From Paratinospora sagittata (taxonomy: Eukaryota > Streptophyta > Magnoliopsida > Ranunculales > Menispermaceae): DNA of 64,000 nt. Shown here in pieces: positions 33,806 through 47,173 of the stretch; within the stretch, counting starts at the first letter, position 1; each line of letters opens with the position of its first letter. The position numbers and the translations under genes were made by a program. The notes beneath the pieces are model-generated. The model saw only the letters and a list, made by a program, of their open reading frames with translations. It was not told where the DNA came from and searched no databases. The stretch is taken from the NCBI GenBank assembly GCA_035771175.1, contig CM069598.1, forward strand, positions 17,407,438 through 17,471,437, read 5' to 3'.

Positions 33806-35160
33806 TTATATAGTTCAAATTCTAGTTTTCTTCATAAGAAATGTAAACTAATAATCATAGTTACGTTGATATGGTGAATGACTGATAATCATAGTTACTA
33901 CATGATGTTAGATTTATTTTTAGATCTGTTTAGTTCACCGCTTGTTTTATAGTGAGCCTGTCAATTTTTTTTTGGAGTGAACTTTTGAAAGGGAATTATC
34001 TATTTATTTATTTATTTTGAAATTGATCTGATGACAAATTCAGAAGTAGATGGGCTTGGGCCCACAAAAATTACCATTCTGATGGGAAAAACAAGCTGAT
34101 GAAGTGTCTGAAACCATTGGTTATGTGGACTCTCTTTTTGTACCAAATTGCCTCTTTTATTTTTTATTTTTTATTTTTGACTGGTCAAAAGAAATGAAGA
34201 TGATTAGATGGATGGCCATGGGCTATGAGCCATGAGTCATGTGGTGTTGTCAGTGTAAGGGTTTTTCTTATTGGGACTTTTTTTTTTATTTTTTTTATTT
34301 TTAGGAAGGGATTTCTTATTGGGACCTACCAAGTGGGGTAAGGAGCTTAACTGGTCTCCATAAGCATGAGAGCATGAACTTGCGCCAATATTTATATTCG
34401 TGTATGGATATTGACACTTCAGTTTTTCTAATAACTTTAATGCTAATTGATTTTGAAGTATAAATCTATTTTCGATCAAATTAATTTAAGATAATTTAAG
34501 ATAATTTAATAATATATAAATTCCACTTGAGATCAGCATTTATAAAATTCCATCCATTTCAAATTTGATAAGATACACGCTGTTTCCATTTATTAAAAAC
34601 TACACCAACTTAAAAATTATGAAGATAAAAGAGAGTTTTATAAAAAGAAAAATATTAAAATAATATATAATTTAAGATAATTTAATAATATATAAAATAA
34701 ATATATAAATTAAATGTCAGCATATACTTTCTTAATTATGTTGTTTGCGTGTGTGGTTTTTGAAATACGTGCAGAAGCACTTGGCATTATGAGTTACCAT
34801 AAGTTTATAATAAACGAAAACTAAAATTATTTATATATGTATATATAAATATGTATAGTAATCTTTGGTTAGGGTGATGTGTGGTTTTTACGGGAAGCAG
34901 AGCCTAAAAGGCCAAATCGCTCTCTATCTATCTAACTTTGGCAAGAAGAAAATTGAGAGAAAAAACCCAAATTCCGATTTCCTAGAACAACCCTTTAAAG
35001 TTAAAATAAAGAAAAAAATGGAAAAAAATGAGTTGGTCGTCTTGGGTGGTGGTGGTGACTGGTGAGTGTGTAATACTAATACTGCAAATCGAGATTGAGC
35101 ACATGGTGCACGATAGACAACACCACACTAGCTGCACGATACAAACCTTCTCTCCTTCTG
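33806..35160. other. Gene-free stretch
   Basis: AT-rich, with short T-rich tracts. ORFs at 34237-34479 and 34865-35065 have no recognisable domain. Confidence 0.4.
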
Positions 35161-35485
35161 ACACGTGTGTACGAACGTAGACCAACCACATTCTGACGCG
35201 TACTATTCTAACCAGCTGTGTGTAAGTATCCGAGTAACGTGGTAGTCGTCAGTATCTTTTTTTAATATATATATATATATTTTTAAATAAGTAATTAAAA
35301 TCGATTATTTTGTTTTATTTTTGGAAATTTTATTTTTTACTAATTACGTGGCAGTGATAGGGAGCTCACACGTGTCGAAATGGGTACGAGATGAAGAGTG
35401 GTGGGACTGATCACATGGTCCATCTTGTCGTGTAGTTGTTACTGGTCTGGCGTAATGACACGTGGGCAAGAAATGCCGACGTGGC
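35161..35485. promoter_or_regulatory. Cluster of six ACGTG (G-box/ABRE-type) elements
   Basis: ACACGTGT at 35161 and 35368, ACACGTGG at 35458, AACGTGGT at 35236, TACGTGGC at 35345 and GACGTGGC at 35478. Three contain the palindrome CACGTG. Such elements bind bZIP and bHLH factors in ABA- or light-responsive promoters. The density is far above the rest of this AT-rich window. A small ORF starts 80 bp downstream. Confidence 0.5.
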
Positions 35486-35564
35486 GAGAGAGGAAGCAGC
35501 CGGCGCAGGTAGTTGCAGAAGCAGTGAGTGAACCTCGCTCTTGAAGGTGGAATAACATCGAGGA

Positions 35565-35702
35565 ATGATGTCTAAAACAAGACTACTACTGGTGATGGTG
35601 GTTGTAGTGGAAGGTGGAGAAGGTGGTTGGTTTGGTTTTTGTGAATCTCATCTGAAAAGTGGGGTTGCACCTGCTTTTTCTTCCACTTTAGGTAGTACAT
35701 GA
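35565..35702 (+). CDS. Possible small secreted-peptide ORF (45 codons)
   Basis: ATG-ATG at 35565, stop TGA at 35700-35702. It starts MMSKTRLLLVMVVVVEGG, a basic start then eight or nine hydrophobic residues like a short signal or anchor, followed by a Gly-rich linker and a 25-residue tail with one Cys. A TTTAG|GTAGTA donor-like site near 35690 would allow a longer spliced gene. It matches no peptide-hormone family that I know. The only support is the adjacent ACGTG cluster, so chance is quite possible. Confidence 0.2.
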   Translation: MMSKTRLLLVMVVVVEGGEGGWFGFCESHLKSGVAPAFSSTLGST

Positions 35703-36108
35703 CCTGCATGAAACTTAGAATATAATAAATAAATTAAATTAAATTAAATATCTGGCTTTTTATATTATTATTATATGTTGATTTGGTTTTTGGATGATGA
35801 ATGAATGAACATTCACCTTGGAACTCGAACATTTGCCATTTTGAGACTGATGAGGGACCAGCAAGGATTCTGTTGGTCACTTTGGGGTGCCCACAGTGGA
35901 ATTTTGACAATTGGAGGTTTTTTCTTTTTTTTTTCGTAATTACATTTATTTACATTACACAAATCATTCAAAGCCATCCAATAAATGATAAAAGATAGTC
36001 CAAACTATTAATACAATAAACAAATACCCACATGAGAACCTCACAAGATCATAAAAACCCTAAGAGAGCTGACTACAACAACTTCTCATTTTATATGGGA
36101 ATGAGGTA

Positions 36109-36440
36109 GGGGTATAAGGTATACCCAATGGCCAAACCAACCCCCAACCCATTTGGTTTGAGCTTGCCTATAGTCAGGTCAACTGGGTATTCAAACCCCA
36201 TGACCCAAAAGGTCAGGTCAAATCTCGGGTTTAAATTTTAGAACTCAACCCAACTTACTATTATAGAAATACTACGACTTAAAAATTATATCAAAACTTA
36301 TACTCATGTTGATGTGGTGTATGATGAGTGAAGAATATTTTTTTTTTCTTTTTTCTCTTTAATTATGTGGTGATATTATTTATTATCATATTAGCTTAGA
36401 TATATATCTTAAATCGTTTTAACACTCCTCCTATTATAAA
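36109..36440. mobile_element. Candidate hAT-like MITE
   Basis: Starts TAGGGGTATAAGG and is rich in AACCCAACCC/GGTCAGGTCA repeats like the hAT MITEs elsewhere here. A possible right end (AACACTCCTCCTA, near 36435) is weak and no target duplication was found. Confidence 0.3.
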
Positions 36441-38348
36441 TGTAAATAAATATATTTATATATATATAGACACAAAAACACGTACTAATATGATAATTCT
36501 ACTTGAATCTTTTTACCGCATGACCATTTGTGCTCCTTTTCGTTCTTTGCAATAGAAAAAAAATTATTTAATTGATGAGGGTAATTTAGTCATCTAACAT
36601 CCTTTCCAAAAATCTATGTCTAAATTATTATAACAAAAATACTTAATACTTTCTATAATGAAGCCTTTTTTTTATTATTTCTTATTTATGACTTCTTGAA
36701 TCATACAAAATAATAATTGAATCTCATGATTTAAGGGATATATACGAAAATAAGGAAATGATTTACTATGATATATACAAGAAAAGGAAATAATTCAAAT
36801 ATTATCCTGTTATAGATCTCATGATCAATGTTTCATGATAAGAGGAAAGTATTCAAAATTCAAATAATACATTCAAGGAATCATAATATATTTTTGATTG
36901 GCATTTCTTCTCCTTTTCACTACAATAAAACTGAAAAATCTCTAGCTAATATATTTCATTATATCTAAAGAACTCAACAAACCATTGAATCTCTATTCAC
37001 TATGTTGTTTTTCCATGCCTCTTCCTCTTACTAGTGCTTTCTTTGTACGCAGGGCAATATCAATTTTTTCATATGTTTTAAATATTTCTTCATGCACAAG
37101 TGAAGAGATTGAAGTATCCATTTGATTTTTTATTCAAGTAAGATATATATTTTACTAGTGCTTTACACACCCTTTATTGGTTATAATTATATACAAGGTT
37201 GGTGACTCTATATATTTTACTATCTTAACTATTCAACCACTGATCAGTTCCCATATATTGATTCATTTTTCTTCTTCTTTTTCCTTCTCTCTGCAAAAAT
37301 AAAGAAAAATGAATAAAATGTCTCACTGCCTATGGAAATGGAACAGAAATTTACTTTTACAAAGAGAATCACTTAAAAAATACCTCCCAAGAGATCATCT
37401 ACTGTCTGGATTCCTTTATTGGTTCTAATCACTAGCTTTCTCTGTAGCAATTTATCTTCATGTTTGTGATTCATAGTTCTTTTTAGTTTTGCTTAGTGTT
37501 AAGTTTGTTTGTTGTGATTTAGGGTGATTCATCTAATTACGAGATGTGGTAGTATTTGTATTTTTCCTAAGAAATGTATTTATATAATTTTATAGTTAAA
37601 AACATTGATTATGAATTACTTTATTAATAATGCATTTAACTACAAGTAGAGAATGTTTGGTGCCCCACTTATATTTATCAAAGAAAACTTACAGAAGTTA
37701 TCAATAGTGATTAGAAACTAATAACCAATAAAATTAAAATTAAATAAAAAAGGAAGAAATGCATAAATTTTTGAGATCATATTATATTAAAAGTTAGATT
37801 TCATATTCTCAGAAATTATTTTCCATTTTTTCCTATTACCAATTATATAACTCCAAAATAAGGTAATAAATTAAAGTGTTGTTTATATATATACTTGATA
37901 AGGTTTAATTTCAAATATATAAAAATATATATTTATACTCCATTGGTGATGGGAAGCTTATCACTTATAAATTCCTCTTATTTCTCATTTGTTAACTATT
38001 ATATTATTGGAAAGTATCACAACTGAAATTATTATATCATCTCTAATTATATCTCTATTATTATATACTAATTACACACACACACACATATGATATAATT
38101 GTCATATCATCTCTAATTATATATATATATATATATATATAAAAGTTAGATTCTATATTTTCAGAAACTGCTTTTCTTACCCAAAATTTAAGGCAATAAA
38201 TTAAAGCATTATGTTGATAAATAATATGTATACTTGACAACATGTTTGACTTCAAACATGAAAATAAATCTTCTAATTAGTGATGGAGATCTTATAACCC
38301 GAAAATTTCTCTTATTTCTCATATTTTAATTAAAATGTCATTGAAAAT
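36441..38348. other. Gene-free AT-rich stretch with microsatellites
   Basis: (AC)n near 38073-38088 and (AT)n near 38118-38141. No coding region is supported. Confidence 0.5.
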
Positions 38349-38959
38349 CACTACAAGAAAGTTAGCTTTAAAAAACATGTAAAATACGTCATTGAATGCA
38401 ATTAATGACATTGTTACAGATGTTATACTTCGGGGGTGTCATTAAAAAGTCCGACTTACGACGACAAGTATATAATATTATCGCGACATGTCATTGTAAG
38501 TATATACTGATGTATCTTTTATATTGTTAATTTTTTTGCTATCGTTAAAACATTTGAAGACTATTAATATAGTGTCATCAAAAGTTATTTACGACATTTT
38601 GATTAAATCATTTAAAAGTATAATGACATTTATTACAATGTCACAAAAATATAATGACAAGTTAAAAAAGATTAACTAATTACATTTCAAAAACAAGACA
38701 TAAATTAAATTAAAGGATAAATTTAAAATAAAATAATTTCAACTTATCAATTCATGCTCTAGTCGTGTATACCATTTTTGACTCAATGTATGTGGATGAG
38801 TATTACATTTCTCATCTTATTGCTAACTTCCGAAAATAAAGTAAATAGAATAGCATGGTTACATTGATCATAATCTTAAAAAAAGAAAATTGTTATCAAA
38901 AATAATAAATACAAAGTCCACACGTCACCTTCCATTCATTTGACAAGTGCAGTTGCATA

Positions 38960-39520
38960 AATTCATCCCAATCCTATTATTTATCATCACTAGGCTTGAG
39001 TGTTTTGATTTATTGCTCAAAAAACTTGTTAAAAGATCTCTTAGTGCTATTGATAAATCAAATTTCCAATTGCGTCATAGCTTTCCCATTAAATGCATAA
39101 CAAATTTTTAGTGGCATTCATCAATAAAAAACTTTTGCTGACATTTTCAAACCATATGAAAATTAAGAAGTTTTTCAAAGCATGTATTAACATAAAATAA
39201 AGTAATTAAACAAATATTAAATTATATAGCACTCAACATACCAACAAAGTATTTCATTGAGTATTCTTGACCTTCTTGTCAACCTTGTCCCAATTACCTA
39301 TGGTTAATGGAACCCACCCTCGTACAAACACTCCAAATGTAAAGCTAAATATTGTTGAAGATTTTCCAACAACTTGACCTTTTTCATTCCACTCAATTTC
39401 TTGATGTTTATCATTTCTATTATTAACTATTAGTAATGTAGTAGGTCCTCTTTGTTTCTTCTTTCCTTTATTTGGGGCATTAGTTGTCGGGTGTACTTGA
39501 GTTAACAGATGCAGTGTCAC
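38960..39520 (-). pseudogene. CACTA-associated plant transposase (transposase_24-like) fragment
   Basis: Minus strand, about 39450-39254: RGPTTLLIVNNRN, IEWNEKGQVVGKSS, FGVFVRGWVPLTIGNWDKV. This fits the 'RGPT ... v.Fn..GQpvG ... lG...R....PL....W..v' pattern of the plant transposase family linked to En/Spm elements. A second block after a gap (about 39120-38960) reads KFVMHLMGKL, a stop where Trp is expected, then RNWKFDL and later DWDEFMQLHLSNEWK, again family-like. The gap may be an intron. The protein is truncated and stopped. Confidence 0.6.
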
Positions 39521-39681
39521 CTTATTCTCTTATTCTCACACCCTCATCCCTATTATGCATGGTAGCAATAATCAATACTTGTTCAACTCGTCTTACCCTT
39601 TTTTCAGCTTGATTAGAAAACTACAACACAAAGTAAATATAAAATAACAAATAACATATTTCAAAATCCCTATACATACTT

Positions 39682-41458
39682 TGTTAGGACTTAGATTCTG
39701 CTAACGCTCCCTAGTCACCCTTTTTCTTTTTCCTGTCTAAACCTGAAAAATAAGGAAAATAATGAGTTTTACAAGCTCAGTGAATAAATCCCACAGATAA
39801 TATCATGTACGCATTCATAGAAAAGAGTATCATGACATTAAAAGCATTTAGAAACATAATGCAACGCAATTTCAAATATACATATATGAGGCAAATAACA
39901 TGAGTCCTAAACAATACACAATCTTCATAAAACATGCATTCTACTTCCACCAACTTCTTCGTTGCTGGAAACTGTCCCCTATTTCGTGCTATAAGGAATG
40001 CACTTGTCATAGAATACCTTTTTTCTTTATTCTTTTTCAAAGTTAACCCATTTCATACACTCTTTCTCCATAATATGGGAGCGAACACATGCCCTAGAAC
40101 ACACTCTGGTCGAACTAGCGTATTTTGTCCTTGAGAACACGTTATGAAATGGGTTATCCGTGTCTGAGCGCATTACATTGGTAAGGCCACATGCAAAATC
40201 CATTTCATTCTTTAAAATACATGTATATCAGCATGTTTTACCATAATCAAATAAAGCGTACAAGTTTAAAATGTCATAAATAGAACTATACAGGAGAAAT
40301 AGTACTCACAACATCGGTGCCTCTACGTCTCTCTATCATCACTGCACTAGCACTTGACAATTACAGATTATTAAGGTCTCTATCAACCTACTCACAGAGG
40401 AAATAAATACCTCTATCATTTTTCCATAACATCAATTTAATCACAAATAGGTTATACCCAAATTTCTTATATCGAACAAGTTGCCTAAAGCATTTTAAGT
40501 CCTAAAGTCACAAGCTGAAAACTATGTTCAGCTTATTTAATTACCAATCTACATTTCCATGTCATTTTCCCTCAAAATTTAACAAGATACTAATCCTAGG
40601 ATCTTTCTTCATCATAATTTGATATCTTTGACATCAGTCAGCACACTTAACATGATTTAAAAACACCCCAAACCTTTAGCTGCTTCAACCAAGAGGGGAA
40701 TTAACTTTCGTCTTACATCCATTTTCTTTGTCAATTTCCATGTATAACCTCAATTTTTATCATTAAAACACATAAGGATATGATTCACTCTTAAAATCCC
40801 CAAATCTAGAACACTTCTAGACTTGTACCCTTTTTCAAACATCATCCAAATAATCGCAGTTTCACATATGTGGTATAACTCCAGGAAATACACAAGATTT
40901 CATAAACCTTGAGCTAAAAACCACTTTCCAGAACTTCAGAATTGCAAGCCCTAGCTCTGTTCCTTCTTTTCCCTGTCGTTCTCCCTTTCTCTGGAACTCA
41001 AACTAGCTCAAAATGAGCGAGAATGAGTGAAGAAAATAATTTATAGTCGCCCAAACCGTCTCATCGACTTGTGTAAAAAAATTTTCAGAGCGGCTAGGAG
41101 CGCGCTTCTCCAATTTTCCAGAAAACTCACTTTTTGTCTATCACCCTGGAGTGTGCTTCTCTAAGGTGGGAGCACGCTTTTCCCTGGTCAGAATTCAAAA
41201 CAAAATCTTGTCTCAAGGGAGCACACTCCTCCTCTTTGGGGGCGAGCTCCTAGTGCCCAAACTTATTTTTTTTTTTTAAACTTTTTCAACCTTGGAGTCC
41301 CTACCTAGGGCCCTGATGTTCCTATGACACTAGGATATATCTCGAAATCCCTGAAACATAACACCATACAAATACATCCGTACATATACATGTATAAATT
41401 TGTCTTACTGTACGAACAAGTCAATGAAAGGGCTTGACTAAAAGTATGGGGTGTTACA
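39682..41458 (-). mobile_element. Gypsy-like LTR nested in the CACTA element
   Basis: On the minus strand it starts TGTAACACCCCATACTTTTA. A CACTGAGCTTGTAAAACTCA stretch (near 39770) is the form often found in Ty3/gypsy LTRs. The other end is placed at TGTTAGGACTTAG (39682) only because it gives a TG..CA element; the 5-bp flanks do not match. GAGCGCGCTTCTCC-like phrases recur at 41095-41240. The frame at 39777-40040 is not a gene. Confidence 0.4.
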
Positions 41459-42119
41459 AGTCGGATTTGCAAAATCTAACTAAAAATTAAGCTATTTCAT
41501 TTTTATTTTGTAGTGCGACTTTTATAGTTTTCTTTGATGTATAATGTTATGTATTTTGCATGCTTAGAATTCACATATTGTTTTCACACACATTAGAACA
41601 CTAGTTCTCTTTTGTATTTTCATGATAAATACCTCTTATGAGGAAATACTACTTTTTAATATACTTGGACGTAATTATTTATCTTTATGGGTAGGGACAT
41701 TATTTAGTTATTTCTACCCATAATCTTTTCTACTCAAGAAGGATGAAGAGAGGGAAGGATTGAGCTTATTCTAATGCCCTAACTTTTCATCTCATTATTT
41801 TGTTCCTCATTTACAAAATATTCTCACTTCATTCATATTGTGTCTTTTTCATATTTTTCATTTTTTTTACTTGAAGCAACCTTAGTTTTACAAACTCATC
41901 TCAATCCTTATGGTTCAACCTTGGGATTCCCCAAGATTATTACTTGTTGTATTTCTACATCATTTGCCATAGTTTACACTTATAATTTGTTGCATTATCT
42001 ACTTTAATTTATGTCAAGGGTGCATTTATGTTGCATGTTATTGGATTTATAATTTAAAGAATGCATTTTTGTATTTTTTTTATTCACTTAAAAGTGTGCA
42101 CATAAAGTAAGCAACATGT

Positions 42120-42573
42120 ACTATATTTTAGTGTCGTTGGGAGTCTGATGTATGGAATGATGTGCATTCAACTTGACATTTGTTACGTAGCTGAATTAGT
42201 CCATGGATGTAAATCCAATCCTAGACATGCTAATTGGAAAGCATTTAAGAGGATATTATTATATCTTTAAGGAACTATTGTTTATCGGTTATGTTATAAA
42301 GGTTCACTTCTGCACTTAATTGACTATTGTGATGTATATGAAGTGGTGATCTAGATGACCGTCCTTGCATATGTGACATACCATAAGTACCATGACAAAA
42401 CCAAACATATTGATTTGAGATACCATTTCATCTAAGATGTTGTCGCTAAGAATGAAATGTCTTTAGAATACATAACTACTAGACACATGGTTGCAAATTC
42501 TTCCATGAAACCTATTGTTAGAGATGTGTTTGTGACACACATTAGAGCAATAGGACTTCGTAAGTGATAATTT
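42120..42573 (+). pseudogene. Ty1/copia pol 3' fragment (RT end and RNase H, internal deletion)
   Basis: The plus strand reads GSLMYGMMCIRLDI-like sequence with mutations, then SNPRHANWKAFKRILLYL, a stop, GTIVYRLCYKGS, DYCDVYE, and after a deletion of the 'SKKQ..EAEY' part KTKHIDLRYHF and EYITTRHMVANSSMKPIVRD. This is the copia order from the end of RT to the end of RNase H. It is unrelated in position to the copia element at 52925-56921. Confidence 0.75.
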
Positions 42574-43929
42574 ATGTATTCTATTTTCTTTAACACTTAT
42601 TTTGTATTGCTCATGGAATATTCGTTAATGAATGACATTATTTGAGTGTTTTAATTGTTCACTATTTGTTTATTTTAAATTGAAGTCTATAATTTTTAGG
42701 CTTTAGTCGGCTTTCTTACATAAACAGTTGCCTTTGACACTTTATCTAAAGATGAGAACGTAAGACATTATGAGCTTAGAGTAAGCTATGAATCCATTTA
42801 GCTTGCAAAACAGAAATGAAGCCTTCATAGGAGTTAAGAAGAGGTCATACTTGATTGATAATGCATAAACCCCTCTCCATGATGCCTTTTTGTAGATATC
42901 AGATGTGAGATCTCGTATAGAACACTTTAGATCGGTGAGCAATGTAGACCTTGAGTTAGGCACCAAGGCAATGTCTACATTAAATATGTACAATGTTTCG
43001 AGTGAAACATACGCGTTTTTATGATGTGAAGAGTTACTACATGTAACATGCATTCTCTTGTACATGTGTTTTTTGCAACCATGTTGGGAAGTAATGAAAG
43101 AATCCCTACTTTATCACTTTGTGAGTCCTAAAAGAAGTCATATTTATCAATGGCTTCCATTATTTCTCTCATTACTTTTTACTACACTATAAAATCAATA
43201 ATTAATGGCGGCTACTTTGACAAGTTGCTTACAATCATGAATGATTTAGCTTTAAGGGGCTTTATTAGGAAACTGGTTCGTTTTTTTATTAAGTTGTGGG
43301 AGGGCGAAAGGAAGGTCCTTTAATTTTACATTAGTACTATATAATTTTGAACTGGGATATCTTTTGTTGCATTGATTTGTTTGCAATATACATGTGACTA
43401 TATTGTAGATTTGTGGGTTTATGTGTCTACTCTTTAAGTGAATCAAGGTACATGAGCATATGAGACCAAATAGATCTAGGTTGATGCCTCTCTGCTAACT
43501 CTATTAAGCTACTAGTGTAGAGCTCTCACTTGCAAGTAGTATTATGGTTGCACGGTCCATTTGCTATTGCTAGATAACAGAGAGATACACACAACATGTG
43601 TGTGTATGGGAGAGTTTGTTGGCGATTTTAATTTCTCACATGGTATTTATGTGGGATATGGTTGGTTTAAGTAATTAACCACAAATAGTTACATTAACCA
43701 TTTGTGGGAGAATGGATTTAACTTGGAATATCTCACTTATTAACAAAAAGAGGAGAAATAGAATTGTTCTCCAACTCAAACGCCATGTAAGGGAACCGAC
43801 CCTTACAACCGAGGCTATAATTTCGAAGGCAGAGACACCGAAGACTAAATTTCAGAATGCAACACCGTTGATTCCCCCCAGTAGAATTTCAGGTCTGGGC
43901 GTTGGTCCCCTCCCTAGTCTGGCATGTTG
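42574..43929. other. Gene-free stretch
   Basis: No supported gene. The ORF at 42742-43065 (minus) has no recognisable domain. Confidence 0.4.
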
Positions 43930-44345
43930 AAAATGAACACCGACGACAGTATTTGTCACATTTCCAATGCAATTGGTATAGCACAGTAATAAGAGATGAC
44001 CGTGGTCAGCTAATTGTAGCATCAACGAGAAGAGTGGAAGGTTTAAAGTCAATATCAGCAGCTGACGTGTTGGCAATTAGAGATGGGGTGTCAACAGGGC
44101 TGGAAGCCGGGATCCATATTGAGTCATTGACATCGTCGAAGGGAACTCTTCTATAGTCATTGCGCTCTTCAATTCAGAAGAGGGAGAGCTGGTAGAAGAT
44201 TGCAAGTCGCTGATGAGTGCATGGACAAACGTCAAGGTGCAATTCACTTCAAGGGGGATAGAAATATGGCTGCCCATAGACTTTGTAAATTTGTTGTTTC
44301 TGTTCCCCAATTTTTTGTGTGGTTAGAGGAGGTTCCTCTTATAAT
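43930..44345 (+). pseudogene. RNase H-like fragment, probably LINE-derived
   Basis: The plus strand reads STVIRDDRGQLIVASTRRVE, then ISAADVLAIRDGVSTGLEAGI, and after frameshifts DIVEGNSSIVIALF and RNMAAHRLCKFV ... FVWLEEVPL. This follows the plant 'RVT_3/RNase H' domain (VIRD..G, E.lA...gl..a...g, ...D s..v, N..AH.La..., W.e..P). At least two frameshifts break it. The acidic Glu before the helix is changed to Asp. Confidence 0.6.
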
Positions 44346-45286
44346 CTTTGATATGTAGTATTTGAGGAGGCATGTCCTCTCTCCTTTTCTTCCTTGTGAA
44401 GTGTATTGGGTTTCAAAAAAGAAAAAAAAAAAAAGAATTGTTCTCCAACTAGAAATATTCTTTCCCTACTCAATTTCTCATTGTCTTCGTGTGATGGGAG
44501 TATTTGCACCATGGAAAATATTTCGTACTCACTCGAGTAGCACAAGTTTGCTGTGAACATAATCACCAACATAGAACATGTGGAACATTCCGTTGATTTT
44601 GGATAACATACCTCCGTTTATCTTTCGATTCAACTTATGATAGTTTGACAATATGAAACAAGGGTACCCGAAAGAGGTGTCACTTTCTTGCTTCCGTGAG
44701 ATGTTACAAGGAAACCTGAACAAGAAGGGTTGAAGTTGGATAAAACATAAAACGAAAGAGAGGAAAAAAACAGGGAAATGAAAAGAAAAAGGCAAAGCAA
44801 AGGTGGAATCTGAACTCTGCCATAAAGTTTCAAGTGTTCCCTTAGATACCCATCAAACAAAAGCATTATTGACTTCCCTATTATATGGTTGTTGAATTTG
44901 GATATATACATATAGAATGGCTATATGGCCCCACCCCCTGGCCAATGAGAATATTAATTGCAAATATTGCTCTTATATGAAAAATGTTATCATTCAAATT
45001 GAATCTTTTATATATAAGTTGCAGCTAAAAATGCCATTTAAATATATATGTAATTAATAGCAGCTGATATTTCTACTTGAAAAATTAATTTCGTTTTCTA
45101 AACATCAAATGCGAGCGCATTCTAATTAATATTTCTATATTTTTATTCAATAATTGATAATTTTTCAAATGCCCCTACAGCTTGATGGTTAGTTACCCTC
45201 ATCCACGCTAAAGAGATCTCCCTTAGGGGAAAATTAAGTGCTATATGTAACATATTTCTCACGTTTAGATTTATATGCTTCAAGGA
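44346..45286. other. Gene-free stretch
   Basis: Low-complexity A- and T-rich pieces; short frames here have no domains. Confidence 0.4.
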
Positions 45287-46025
45287 GGTAGGGGTGATAA
45301 TTTGGCCCAAGGCCCATGGGCTTAATTCGGCTTACTATAAATAGCCTGATTCAAACCTTGTCCTGACTATTACATGGTCTGGTCCGGTCTCAAAACTTAT
45401 TGGACGGGTTTGAAATCACATAGCTAAACCAGGCCCGACCTACTAACTCAGTGCAAAGGCCGGGCCTAAAGGCCCGACCCAAAGGTCTAAAGATTAGGCC
45501 CGATTATACGTACATACATGTACACATACATACTTACATACATACATACATACATATTATATTTTGTATATATTTTAGATTTACTGTAAAATATATATAT
45601 GTTTGTATAAATTGTAATATACTTTTAATACAAAGTTATACATACACATATATATATTTTATAATAAATATAAAATATATATGTGCACATAATTAAAATT
45701 GTGTTATATAATTAAAGTATATAATATATATATATAGTGTGTGTGTATGTATGTATATGCATATGCATATATAATGATAAAAAACATAATCAAGTGTATT
45801 ATTACAATTAAGAGTGTATAATATATATTTAATTAAGTCAATAGTGTTATTTAATTAAGGATTTATATTTGTATTATATACACATTATTAAGAGTATGTT
45901 CAATTAAGTATATAATACGAATAATTCACGTACCTAGTCTATTTCTTAATAAAACAAATAATCCACATACCTACTTTATTTCTTAATAAGAGTATATATA
46001 ATATATAATTATAATATAAAATAAT

Positions 46026-46056
<31 letters not shown>

Positions 46057-47173
46057 CTGTGTGTGTGTATACACTATATATATATTTAAGAGTTTATAAA
46101 ATGAAAGAAAAAAAAAACATAATTAAGAGTATTTAAAGTGTGTGTAATAAGAAAAACACAATAGTAAAGAGTGTTATATACTTATATATAATTAAGTGTC
46201 TATATTTGTATTGTATATACATAATTAAGAATATGTTCAATTAAGTATATAATACGAAAAAAGAGTACATATAATTTTTTTATTACGAAAAGAGTATATA
46301 TAAGTAATTAAAAATACATGTATGCATTTCAACTTTGGTAAGTATACTCTCTAAATTTTTTTTTATCAAATATACTTTATTAAGTATACTTTCTAAAAGT
46401 ATGTAGTAGGACTAGATATAAGTATATAATGAATTTAACTAAATTATAATAAGGGTTGCGCTAAAATTATGAAAAAAAGAAAGATTATCCAATTACATAC
46501 ATAAACTCATTCATTTTGAATAAATTAATACATATTTCAAATAAATTAAATAAATAATATTTTTAATTTATATGTTTTATTTAATTATTTAACTAAAATT
46601 TATATTTTATTATAACTAATTTAACATTAAAATATGTATTTGATTACATTAATAGTCTAAAAGTCTGGTCCAAAGGCCCGGTCCATATATTTTTTAGGTT
46701 GAGCCTGAGCCAAGGCTTTTAAAAAACCAAGTTGGATACGAACAAAAAATTTATGTCTATTTTAAAAATCGAGCTAGGTCCAGACAAGAGCTTTAAAAAT
46801 TGGGTAACCGTTTCTATTTAATACAATAGGTAAATAAATATATTACATATATTTTAATTAGTCAATGCCCTAAACCTTTTTTTATTTATATTTCTTCTAA
46901 TTATCTTCTTTTTTCTTATTTTTATTCTTTATCTCTAATGACACAAGATCTCTATTTTTTTTAATGAAAATACATACTTTACCACCATATATTCTTGAAA
47001 AAGTATACAAGTATGGATAAAATCGGACTACCTAATTTTTAAAATATACTGATGCAGACAAATATTTGTTGTCTCTTTTTTAAGTCGGGCTGAGTAAGGA
47101 CATGATACATGTCCGTTAATATAAGACATTGTTCATACCCATTTCGTTCATATCCGATTTTTTGCCACCCCAT
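45287..47173. mobile_element. hAT-like, GGCCC-rich element or nested pair with a microsatellite core
   Basis: Starts TAGGGGTGATAATTTGGCCC and has subterminal GGCCCGACC/GGTCCGGTC repeats to about 45510 and again, in part inverted, at 46660-46830. A second GGGGTGGCAAAAAATCGG-type end is at 47160-47173. The core is (CATA)n at 45505-45555 and (TA)n/(TG)n at 45725-45760 and 46028-46070. No target duplication was found. Confidence 0.35.

Larger units (their letters stand above)
38349..41515. mobile_element. CACTA (En/Spm-type) element remnant
   Basis: The left end CACTACAAGAAAGTTAGC is the classical CACTA terminus. A right end TTTTATTTTGTAGTG at 41501-41515 is its plausible partner. Sub-terminal copies of TGACATT/AATGTCA occur at least six times in 38390-38660, the usual architecture for transposase binding. 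A transposase_24-like fragment lies inside on the minus strand. The 3-bp flanks (AAT and CGA) do not match, so the right border is uncertain. A gypsy-like LTR is nested in the right half. Confidence 0.55.
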
